Source: Boesenbergia rotunda (lineage: Eukaryota > Streptophyta > Magnoliopsida > Zingiberales > Zingiberaceae). From it: DNA of 64,000 nt. The stretch lies in contig JAGFNQ010002306.1 in NCBI GenBank assembly GCA_024364735.1, forward strand, positions 305,515 through 369,514, in the 5' to 3' direction. Made by a program: the position numbers and the translations under genes. Positions 33,521 through 44,194 of this stretch are shown in pieces. A model generated the notes under the pieces. The model ran no database searches. It saw only the letters and a program-made list of their open reading frames with translations, and was not told where the DNA came from. How positions within the stretch are numbered: the stretch's first letter is position 1; each line of letters opens with the position of its first letter.

Positions 33521-34691
33521 ATCTCTGCACACTAGAGTAACTTGTTAGAAACACAAGTAAGACTTAACTTTTGACCTCTGTTGCCATTATCAAAACATAG
33601 GTTTGACTTTGGTGCATTCTGCACTAACACTCTTTTCCTCCTTCTCTTCTTCGGATGAACTAGAAGAAGATTCATCTCACGTGGCCTTCAAAGCCTTCTT
33701 CTTCTTCTTCGATTTCTTCTCCTTCTTCTTGAGTTTTGGACATTCACTCTTGTAATGTCCTTTCTTGCTACACTCAAAACAAGTAACATTAGTCTTATCA
33801 ATTTTAACTTCATTAGGGTTACCTTTCCCTTTGTAGCGTTGGCTCTTCCTCATCATCCTCCTTACGAAATTAGCCATCTCGGATGAAGATGACTCGCTAC
33901 CATCCTCCTCGGACTCGGACTCGGATGAAGAAGAAGAGACCTCCTTCTCCTTCTTCTTTTCCTTCTTCTTCTTGGTCTTGTCCCCTGCCACAAGTGCAAT
34001 CCCCTTCTCCTTGGGGCCTTTGTTAGCCATTTCGTGTAGCTCCATTTGACAAAACAAATCATCCAATTTAACAATTGACAAATCCTCGGATACCTTGTAG
34101 GCATCCACCATGATGACCACAAGGCATTCCTTGGAAAGGCTTTTAGGACATACCTCACAAGGTCGCGGTTCTCGACCTTTTCATCAATGGAGTGGAGACC
34201 GTTGAGAATTTCTTTGAAGCGACCATGGAGTTCACTTAACGACTCAGACTCCTTCATGATTAGATTTTGTAATTGGTTGAGGAACAAGTCCCTCTTGGCT
34301 ATCCTTGAGTCCCGGGTGCTCTCATGAAGCTCGATGAGCTTATTCCATAAATCCTTGGCGCTTGTGAAGGGACCAACTTTGATTAGTTGGTCCTTGGTCA
34401 TCCCGCATTGCAAAGTGACCACGACTTTCGCATCGGCTTCTCCATTCCGAGTTTGCTCAGCCGACCATCGTGAGGACTCCAACTCTTTTCCCTCAGCGTC
34501 TCTTGGAGGGATGAACCCTTCCTTCACGGAGAACCACATTCCAATATCGGTCTTGAGGTAGTACTCCATTCGAGATCTCCAATACTGAAAATCTGCCCCA
34601 TCGAAGAAGGGAGGTCGGGTGGTGCTAAATCCTTCTCTCATTGCCATTCTTGTTGACTCTCGGGTGTTAGTCCGTTTGAGCAGAGACCCAA

Positions 34692-34703
34692 GCTCTGATA
34701 CCA
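34692..34703 (-). other. Primer-binding site of E2
   Basis: The minus strand reads TGGTATCAGAGC two bases inside the 5' LTR end: initiator tRNA-Met type. Confidence 0.9.
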
Positions 34704-34705
34704 CT

Positions 34706-35032
34706 TGTTGGAACTTGGATGGCAATAGAGGGGGGGTGAATGTAGCCAGACACCAAATCTTTTGCTCTTTTAGGTTTTCTGCACTTGAAGGTTAGCAACA
34801 GCGGAAGCAACAAGTAGGAAACAGAAATGCAGAAATCAAAGAACAAACCGAAAACTCTAACACAAGGATATACAAGGTTCGGGGATAACTTGCACCTACT
34901 CCTTGGCGTGCCTGTAAGGTGGGCGATCTGTTGATCATCGGCAGATCAAGCCCCAGAAAATCCGGATATCAAATGGAACCTCCTTCTCGGTGGAGAAACC
35001 TCTCCACAGCAAGTCTCAATAGAGAGATATGA
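34706..35032 (-). repeat. 5' LTR of E2, first part (interrupted by G2)
   Basis: Begins TGTTGGAAC and matches 23248-23580 closely. It ends at the TATGA target duplication (35028-35032) of G2 and continues at 47038. Confidence 0.92.
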
Positions 35033-37226
35033 TGTCACGCCCCGAGACCTAGGAGTCGCTGATCCAATAGAAAATCGGACAGCACCTCCCCTGTCTGGCG
35101 GACAATTTACACATACATACACACACGCAGATAATAAATTTAGCCTCAGGCCTCCAAAATAGATAAACACAACATAAAAGCACAAGACAACTAAGTAAAT
35201 CATACCTGACTGCGGACCGGTCCGACTTACGATAAATCAACCAATACATAAACCCCTTAGGGCACACTACAACACTCACAAGACATATACAAAGTCCTAA
35301 ACGAAATATGAAATAAATACATAGCCAAGTACAAAAACAAAACCCTGTCGTCGCGATGGGTAGGGACTGGCTGCTGGGCTCTTCTGGCGACTCCAAGTAT
35401 TTCAACCTGAAAATAAAAATATATGGCAATAGTGTGAGTCCATAAACTCAGCGAATACCCAGCAGATATGCATAGTACGTTATAATAACAATAGGAGTCT
35501 ACGTTGATACAGTCTCATATGAACAATAGGAAAGGATATACTGAAGATACTGAATAAAGATACATACCCGAATCCATCTAACCTGAAAAGAGGTAATAAA
35601 TACCTATGGAATACCAATAGACATATAATCTCAGATAACAAATCTCCAGAATATGCATGTCAAACATGTGTAGAAATCAAGTGCAGCAAACAATGCACGA
35701 TGCAAAATATGCACATGGTGCAATGACATGTGTCACCCCTAGTCCCAGTCAGGACATCCTCCACAACGTCCGCGTGGGTAGAGCTGTGATAACCTGTACG
35801 CACCCTGCCATCACTGCTCCTAAGTGACCGGGTGGACAGGATGCTGGCGGAGACCACGCTCCTACCCCAAGCAATGGGGGAGTCTAGCTCTCATATCCTC
35901 GTGGCTTAGTACGAGAAGGGATCCCTGGCTGCTACCATGCCCGGACCCACCCTCCAAATAGTGGCCGAACGGAGCAATACAGGGCAAATGCACACATCCT
36001 ACGGTATCCACTAACCCATGAGTGGTCGTGTGCGCATATCATGTACCGAAAGACGATAGGCTTAACCACAAGGGAGTCGCTGATCGCCGGCATGCAACAA
36101 TGCAGAGATGGTGTATGATAGATACACATACCTCCCTCACCAAGTCCTCAGTATACTAAGTCTCAGTCTGAATCCTATAACAGGAAATACTGGTAACCTA
36201 CAAGGTATACTGGCAGGAACCTACTGATCCCTCAATGTCAAATGCAAGAGATACATCAAGATATCTAAGCATACATATATATATGACAATACTTGAGACT
36301 GTATGAAACTAACAACAGAATAACTCAGGGATAAACAACAAGTATCCAGAACAAGCATACTAAACAAGGGTAGCGTATAAACTTACTGCTATCTATAACA
36401 GTCTATGCATAACAATATGACAATATCAACAAGATAAGTCAAGGGGTACCCACCTCCAAGTAGATGCTCGTATCAACAAGAACCTCCCGTCTGATAGTCA
36501 GAAATGCTAAATCCAATCAATGCCCTTCATCAAAGGCATAATGCTTAGCTACAATAATATGATTCCTGGTTTAACTAACTTCCGTAATTAATTAGGATCG
36601 TCCTAACTATCATATTTCATTTAATTATCCATAATTAAATGATTAACTCTTAATTACCAAATTGTATTAATTTCAACCTAATTATCGAAATTAGATTTTA
36701 ATCTCCTACATATCTCAACATATCCTAATTAGATCAATATCTCCTCCTAGTTCATCCAAGATCTTGGCCAAACCACAAAACAATCCTCACAGCATATAAG
36801 CAAAACTAACATCAAGGGACCACCCCATGGCAAAGAATTCCAAATCCAAACACTAACACAAGACCCATGAACAAAACCTACAGTAGAGTATCAAAATCCT
36901 TAATGAAACTCACGCTAGCACACCAATTCGTAATAGGGCACTTCACAAGGAGGTTTATCACAACCCAATTACAGCATAGATTTATCAGAAGTAGAACTAA
37001 TCCAAAAGAAAACTCACTGGTAGAAATCTGTGAGAGCTAAAATAGAAATCGCAACACCACAGCTTTTACCTCTAATGCTCGCTGGTAAAAACACCCAACA
37101 CGCACACAACCTTCCTTCCTTCCCGGATCTAGATCTGGCGAAGGTGAGCAATCACAAGAAGCTGCCATGTATCCACTAATTAGGGCACACAGGTAAAACA
37201 CCGGCTACAAAGCCTCCCAAATCTAT
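35033..37226 (-). repeat. 3' LTR of G2, left part
   Basis: Nearly identical to 44195-46460 with occasional single-base differences, but lacks about 75 bp relative to the other copy at about 37195 (present as about 46357-46431). Frames shared by both LTR copies (e.g. 35049-35429 and 44211-44615) are not considered genes. Confidence 0.9.
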
Positions 37227-37705
37227 ATGATTAACATCCTATACCTTGCATATCATGCCATAAAAACCATTTGAACCCTTGATTGGACTTAACCCTAAGT
37301 CCTAGGCTTAAACTAGGAGTTGGCCGAAACCCTAGAAGGGTAACAAGCCCATGGAAAAATTCATATAAATCACCCTACTACCCATAAGATGTCATAAAAA
37401 ACATACTAATCATGCTTGGAGAAGTTGGAGTTTACCCTAGCCCCTTTTCCTTGATGTGGCCGAAAACCCTAGGGGGGTTTAGGGTGCTACAAAACTTTCA
37501 AAAATCATACTTTTATGTTTAACCTATCATGAATAAACATTTGAAACAAGAAGGAGGTCTTTAACATGATTTTTAGCCCAAAACATGGCTTGGCCGAAAT
37601 CTTCACAAGTCCTAACTATGGATTTTTCAACATATCATGCCAATAAGAACTTAGATCATGACAAATATCTTAAAAACTATCATACCACAGGTGAGGGGGT
37701 CTTAC
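37227..37705. repeat. Direct 479-bp copy of part of the G3 LTR
   Basis: Matches 40282-40759 with about three differences (one A-run length change and two substitutions). It joins the inverted segment through the shared 9-mer GGGTCTTAC. Confidence 0.92.
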
Positions 37706-38192
37706 TAAGCCTGTGTGCTTATAGTCTTATTTTCCTCGTACCGCAGATCAAGCACGAGGTTACTAAGGAAAGCAACAGGAGAGGCAAGAGCATGTGTGTG
37801 TGTGACAGTGACATGGCAAAGAATTCTTATATTTACACGTATCGCATGTCTTGGGTTTTGAAATACTTTCTTAGATTTTATGCTATGTTTATGATGGGTA
37901 TGCCTAATGAATGACTTAAGACTTATGATGTTTACGGATAAGTTACGTGCTACTTATGATGACTATGAATAGGCTATGAAATGATTATATCATGATCCCA
38001 TGCATGTTGATAATATGCTATGTTCAATGACACTAGATTCATGAATGACAAGTTTAGACATGTATAAATGTTTCACGAGTTAGCTGCATGATTAAAAGTA
38101 TGTGTAGAAAAAAAATTTATTCCGCTGCATTAAGATGTTCTCTAAGTCCATGTATGTTAAGCGTAACGACGCCTTCCTCGCCACACCATAAG
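37698..38192. repeat. Left arm of long inverted repeat (G3)
   Basis: Reverse complement of 38265-38759 with only a few mismatches; about 495-bp arms and a 72-bp spacer. The frame at 37585-37914 lies across this arm and is not a gene. Confidence 0.93.
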
Positions 38193-38224
38193 CGTAACTA
38201 ATTTCCATTTCGGAATCGGAAGTG

Positions 38225-38236
38225 GCTCTGATACCA
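38225..38236 (-). other. Primer-binding site in the inverted-repeat loop (G3)
   Basis: The minus strand reads TGGTATCAGAGC just outside the LTR terminus at 38240. Confidence 0.85.
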
Positions 38237-38264
38237 ACCTGTAACGCCCGCCTTTTTCCCACAC

Positions 38265-38759
38265 CTTATGGTGTGGCGAGGAAGGCGTCGTTACGCTTAA
38301 CATACATGGACTTAGAGAACATCTTAATGCAGCGGAATAAATTTTTTTTCTACACATACTTTTAATCATGCAGCTAACTCGTGAAATATTTATACATGTC
38401 TAAACTTGTCATTCATGAATCTAGTGTCATTGAACATAGCATATTATCAACATGCATGGGATCATGATATAATCATTTCATAGCCTATTCATAGTCATCA
38501 TAAGTAGCACGTAACTTATCCGTAAACATCATAAGTCTTAAGTCATTCATTAGGCATACCCATCATAAACATAGCATAAAATTTAAGAAAGCATTTCAAA
38601 ACCCAAGACATGCGATACGTGTAAATATAAGAATTCTTTGCCATGTCACTGTCACACACACACATGCTCTTGCCTCTCCTGTTGCTTTCCTTAGTAACCT
38701 CGTGCTTGATCTGCGGTACGAGGAAAATAAGACTATAAGCACACAGGCTTAGTAAGACC
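38265..38759. repeat. Right arm of long inverted repeat (G3)
   Basis: Partner of 37698-38192, lying inside the G3 LTR starting 25 bp from its terminus. Confidence 0.93.
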
Positions 38760-38927
38760 CTTTCCTACTCACTAAAACCACACGTCACTTAAACATAAAC
38801 ATATCAAGTATCTGACATAACATAAATATAAAACATAAGCATAGTCATGGCATAAATCATAAGCAGATGACAACTAACATAGCATGATTCTTAACATAAC
38901 CATAAATCTACAACATACTTAGCATGA

Positions 38928-39147
38928 CATAACTCTTAACATACATGAACGTAAGATATACTTATCATAACATAATTCTTAGCATACATGAATATAAGAC
39001 ATACTTATACATGGCATAATTCTTAGTATACATGAACATAAGACATACTTATACATGACATAATTCTTAGCATACATGAACATAAGACATACTTATACAT
39101 GGCATAATTCTTAGCATACATGAACATAAGACATACTTATACATGGC
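38928..39147. repeat. 44-bp tandem array in the G3 LTR
   Basis: Five units of 43-44 bp starting CATAA.TCTTA at 38928, 38971, 39015, 39059 and 39103, followed by a CATAAG hexamer run (about 39150-39200). Confidence 0.9.
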
Positions 39148-41474
39148 ATAAGTTATAAGCATAAGCATAAGCATAAGCATAAAACATAAGCATAAAACAT
39201 ACTTACCCTGGCGCGATGCATATCATGGATGTATGCATGAGTCAAATGCATTTACTACATAAGGATGCTTAATTTAAAATCATACTTTTAAATGCTTAGC
39301 ATAAACATAACATCATTGGGGTCCCCGGCTTGTACCACATACATACATCATAAGCGCGCATCCCTAGTAAATACGAGGTAGCGAGCCCCGACCTCCTAGG
39401 GTAAGGACAGCATAGTCGGTAGTCCCAGAACCGGGGCGTTCCTAAGGTGCCCATCCCTGTTGCACAACTTCGGTAGTGCCAGAACCGTGGACAGTTTCGG
39501 TAGTCCAGAACCGGGGTGTTCTTAAGGTGCCCATCCCTTGGACCCTTACTTCGGTCCGGTACAAGCTCATTTATAAAATAAAATATGCATGCTTCATCAT
39601 TCATACTTGTCATTCATACTTATCATTCATATTTATTTCATATCATCGTTATGCCTTCATCATTCATACTTAAGGCATAACCATCATCTTCATTCATACT
39701 TATCATTCTTTATTCATAAAATAGGACATACATGCATAATCATGTTTCTAGTCATAACCTTATCCTGGTTCATAAAGCTTGCATGATCATGATACATAAT
39801 AAACCTGCACTTCATACATGATACATTTCATCTAGCATACATAATCCTAGTATTCATCATAAAACATGGATGGTAAGCTACATATAAACATAACACATAC
39901 GACTAGGGTTCATGGCATTCATCCTGAAACATGCATATACCTTCATAAACCATAAATCTATTATAAGCATTTATCAACTTACATGCATCATTCTATCTAT
40001 CATAACATACATCCTACATCAATTACATATATTCATGGAATATGATCTAAATTTTTATGAGTAAAGCTTCACATAAAATCTAACATACAAACTCATGTTA
40101 TACGACACATAAATTAAGATTTTTGTAACATAAAGATCCTTGCCTCATGCTTAACTACTTACTAGCATCATGGTAACTTAGAACATGCATTTTTGAGACC
40201 TTAACCCAAACCAAACCCTAGGTTTGGGTCTTGGCCAAAACTTGAAGAGGGTGTAAATCTATAGAAAATTTTGCCTAGGTCATGATTAACATCCTATACC
40301 TTGCATATCATGCCATAAAAACCATTTGAACCCTTGATTGGACTTAACCCTAAGTCCTAGGCTTAAACTAGGAGTTGGCCGAAACCCTAGAAGGGTAACA
40401 AGCCCATGGAAAAATTCATATAAATCACCCTACTACCCATAAGATGTCATAAAAACATACTAATCATGCTTGGAGAAGTTGGAGTTTACCCTAGCCCATT
40501 TTCCTTGATGTGGCCGAAAACCCTAGGGGGGTTTAGGGTGCTACAAAACTTTCAAAAATCATACTTTTATGTTTAACCTATCATGAATAAACATTTGAAA
40601 CAAGAAGGAGGTCTTTAACATGATTTTTAGCCCAAAACATGGCGTGGCCGAAATCTTCACAAGTCCTAACTATGGATTTTTCAACATATCATGCCAATAA
40701 GAACTTAGATCATGACAAATATCTTAAAAACTATCATACCACAGGTGAGGGGGTCTTACCTTGGGTTATCTTTGATTTTTAGACCTTAAAAGAGAAGGAA
40801 ATTGGAAATCCCTTTGACACTTGAACCCTCCTTGTCCTTGTAACCTTGGAAGAGAACCTAGATCGTCCAAAATAGAGCCCTTGGTGGAACTTTTCCTAAG
40901 GGGGAGAGCACCTTGAGGTTTCGGCTAGAGCAAGGAGGAAGAAGAAATGAAGAGGAGAAGGGAAATTGTAACTCCCTTACCATCTTTATACCACATTAAA
41001 AGGGGCAAGTGAAGAGTTATGGTGTCTCTTCCCTTGATGACTCTTCATTTTTCCCAAGCATTAACTAAGATCCACTTCATTCCCTCATAGCACTCCCTTG
41101 CTAGGTGAATTGGTTAGTGCATGCTTGGTTGTACAAGAGGTCCAAGGTTCAATCCTTGGTGCATGCACTAATTTCCTATTTTATTTTATTTCCTATTATT
41201 TCGAAATTTCCTTAAAAATTCTCCCATAATTATGTTAATATTTCTCATTAAAATCTATTTATTTTTATATTAAATTCTACCTAAAATTCACCAATAATCA
41301 TGGTACTAGAAAGCCCATGTAAGACCCCTTAGTACTTAATTTCTCAATTTAACTGAGAAAATCATAGATTTCTAGGCTAAGGTTCGTACTGATATTTCTA
41401 GATCCTTCGGAAAATTATCTAGACATGATTAATATTTTAAAGAAAATATTAAGAAAATTTTCCGGGTCGTTACA

Positions 41475-42033
41475 CCACAGTCGCGTAAACAGAGAGAGCG
41501 AGAGCAATAGTCGTCACCTGATTGAGGGGACAACGATGGTTTCCGACGCTGAGAGCTCTCTAAAGAAGGAGCTCGGCGTCAACTTGCTTGCGGGGAAGGG
41601 AGGAGGGTGGAGGAGGCATCGATGGTGAGATGGAATGAGATCTGATCAAGAGAATGGGCGTCGGCGACCGAGGGCTTCGGCGCTAGGGCATCGCGAAGGT
41701 GAGAAGAGGAAAAAGGGAGTCAGGCGTGCGTTGGCTGTGCTGCGTGTGTGAAGGCAAGAAATTGGGTTTTTGGCTTGGCCACGGCCGACTGCGAAGAGAG
41801 GAAACCAAAGTCCTTATAGCGGGGGCCTTTTTGCAAATAAGTTCTTCAAACTCTTGAAATCTAAATCATGTCATTAGGGTAGAGTTTTTAACAGTTTTCA
41901 CCCTCCAAATTGAGTAATGCACCATAATTTTCTAAGGTTAAATATTTTATTAACTTAACCCAAACCCTAGATTCTATCCGAAAAAATCCCAAAAATTTTT
42001 CCGGTCCGGATTTTCGAATTGCCGTATTTTACA
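41475..42033 (-). repeat. 3' LTR of G2, right part
   Basis: Resumes the G2 LTR at CCACAGTCGCGTAAAC and ends GTATTTTACA; matches 46478-47032. Confidence 0.9.
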
Positions 42034-43737
42034 TTCTCCCCCACTAATAAAAATTTGATCCCCAAATTTCGTCATTCCTCATACGGCACACACTAGCAGC
42101 TCAACATGTCTGTACTCATCATGAGTAATCACTGCTTCTGATACCCTAAGGTTACACCGGTACGGAACAACTGGAGATATCAATCCAGAGGTTATCATCC
42201 AACAACCATTCAGTCATTACAACTATCCAGGGTACTCAATCCTAAGATTACTCACGCCAAGTCTATACTTCGATCCTCAAAGGTAAAACGTGAAATCCAT
42301 GAGTATCACCAACTATCTCCAAGTTAATAACATCCTCCAAAACATCACAAGTCATATATATTTATATATATCCTTCATAAACCGTCAGAAGATAACATAT
42401 AATTTCAAGATTGTGCCAACATGTCGTACCATATGGTACCATGAATAACCCACTTCCTAAATAATCAACCACCAAAAGATCATTTATCCACTTAATGATC
42501 CATCAAAAAGCTACAAATCCGGTAGGTTTATGTCCACTACTAGAATCCTCAAAATACAACATAATATAACAATTCGTCAATCTTAATCTATCTCTCAACA
42601 CCAACGAGAAAGTCCATGATGATATCAACCTTATCATCCCGCGAACTAATAAGTCCACGATGGGGGTATAATAACCGAAAACCAGTGGACTTCTTTGACG
42701 TCCTGATTAATGTCCAATATCTCACCGGAAGATAAGGACACAGCTAACTCCACATCCTCCGCACCCTAGCGAGTCATACATCCCGATGCACTATCGAGAT
42801 TATCCAACCATATACACTCAATTTATGAGTCAGAATCCCTCATAGACTAGCGTAGCAACTAGCGAGTCAACACCGTCCATCGACTCATAATCCAGCACGG
42901 TCCAATTCCTCCACTCCATGGTCAAAACCCTCTAACGATCTACTCCATAATAAGGAGATAGAGACATGTTATCTCTCAGGAGTATCTCAACATACTCATG
43001 AAGCAATTCCATTATTTCCCCACCGGTCGTCCTCGATAACATCTAACTAGAGGTGACCTAACCTTGTAAGTGATTTGCCTCCGCGCAAATCATAAGTCCG
43101 TAGACACCTTCTTGGTTATTCAGACCAAGTAAAAACAGAAACCCATAAGTGTCAAGCAACTAGCTCCACACTTTTCCGTATTAGATCAAATCACCCATCA
43201 ACATGTACTTTATAGGTCAACAACCAAGTACAAGTGATTAATGGTCAAAGCTCCCAAGGAACAGATTATATCAATCATCTACTAATCGTAATAATATGTA
43301 GTTAATGCTACCATACTGCATCAATGTAGATCATGTACTCAAGACATGACCTCTAGCTTATCTGTCCAAAAATACGTAACATAAAAAGATTGCAGCTCCA
43401 TGAGTTAAGGTGAATTGATCCAATACTGATCAAGGCAATTACGATAGGCATCCTAAGTCCTCACTCAGCTGATAATAGCTAGTACAAGTACTATGAATAG
43501 TAAAGTCCAGGAAAAATCAAAATCCTTAACCTCCAAAATCTTGTTGATAGGTTCGACCCTTATCTTCCAACCCGTATATCGGTATCACACAAGATTCAGC
43601 ATTCTCCGCATTTAGACAAATCCGCAACAAACCAACTAATCGCCTTCATGGTTGATCCTGACCATGATTACTATAAACTGATTGACTTTAAGTCATCAGA
43701 TCTAACCAAGTTACTAGATGGGTACAAGAATAATAAC

Positions 43738-43995
43738 GTGATCCAATAACATAGGAGAAATTTTAACCATACCTAAATATACAAGAATGGAAACATAATC
43801 CAATATGTTAAGAGAATTCCTAACCATACCTAAATATACAGGAATGGAAACATAATCCATAACATGAGAGAATTTCTAACTATACATAAATATACAGGAA
43901 TAACAACCTGATCCAATGACATGAAAGAATTTCTAACCATACCTAAATATACAGGAATGATAGCAAGATCCAATAATACAAGAGAATTCCTACCC
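43738..43995. repeat. About 57-bp tandem array in G2
   Basis: Four units around ACCATACCTAAATATACAGG at 43766, 43823, 43879 and 43936, with AGAATTCCTAAC/AGAATTTCTAAC spacers. Confidence 0.88.
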
Positions 43996-44174
43996 ATCCT
44001 AACTAGGATAAGGGATACAAGAGATCAGAAGAAATACCTATCGCCAGAAGAAGTCTCATCGAGCCAAGTCCCAGACAACCACATCGAGAAAACTACTCCG
44101 AACAAATCCGACAAGACTCGTAAAACAAGTAGACACTGTAAATCCACAAGTCCTCAAGGTATCCGACAACCTGG

Positions 44175-44186
44175 GCTCTGATACCA
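44175..44186 (-). other. Primer-binding site of G2
   Basis: TGGTATCAGAGC on the minus strand, eight bases from the LTR end. Confidence 0.9.
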
Positions 44187-44194
44187 AAATAAAT

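Larger units (their letters stand above)
32251..33629. mobile_element. Solo LTR (family Z) in E2 gag
   Basis: A single LTR, TGTTGGATC to ACTAACA, with 5-bp target duplication CTCTT on both sides (32246-32250 and 33630-33634). No internal region is present, so it is the product of LTR-LTR recombination. It carries the AGAGGGGGGGTGAAT block 20 bp from its left end, GC-rich GGGCGCCC palindromes (about 32660-32990) and a 50-bp tandem array. Confidence 0.9.
31675..34647 (-). pseudogene. E2 gag (split by solo LTR Z)
   Basis: Starts at ATG 34647 (MAMREGF). Features: PPFFDGADFQYWRSRMEYYL, VTLQCGMTKDQ, DLWNKLIELHESTRDSR, a frame break near 34115 (WSS/MVDAYK), a Lys- and Ser/Glu-rich stretch, and one CCHC zinc knuckle (CFECSKKGHYKSEC). 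Then comes the 1379-bp Z insertion within the EEKSTRHVAL region, followed by DEEVISPELDKRYRTIACL and a coiled-coil-like KSLKVEVEQLKSS ... EDENKVLKGEVERL. Lesion stops occur at 31846 and in VPK context. The in-frame UAG at 31675 is shared with E1. Confidence 0.9.
38240..41474 (-). mobile_element. G3: 5' LTR (3235 bp) of a third gypsy-like family, inserted in G2
   Basis: Starts TGTAACGCCC and ends GGGTCGTTACA, with TG...CA ends and a primer-binding site on its left flank. To the left are only rearranged pieces of the same LTR (37227-38192), with no gag, pol or second intact LTR. The right junction with the G2 LTR is clean at 41475 (CCACAGTCGCG); relative to the intact G2 LTR about 16 bp of target are missing. 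No coding potential. Confidence 0.8.
42034..44194. other. Internal non-coding region of G2
   Basis: 2161 bp. The left edge is the minus-strand polypurine tract (GTGGGGGAGAA). No frame longer than about 90 codons, and none resembles retroelement proteins. Holds a 57-bp tandem array at 43738-43995. Confidence 0.8.

Noticed and set aside
35049..36129. Several minus-strand frames repeated at 44211-45294
   Set aside because: They occur identically because both positions are LTRs of G2; no start context or protein-family features.
37585..37914. 109-codon plus-strand frame
   Set aside because: Spans the junction of the direct and inverted G3 segments; chance frame in LTR DNA.
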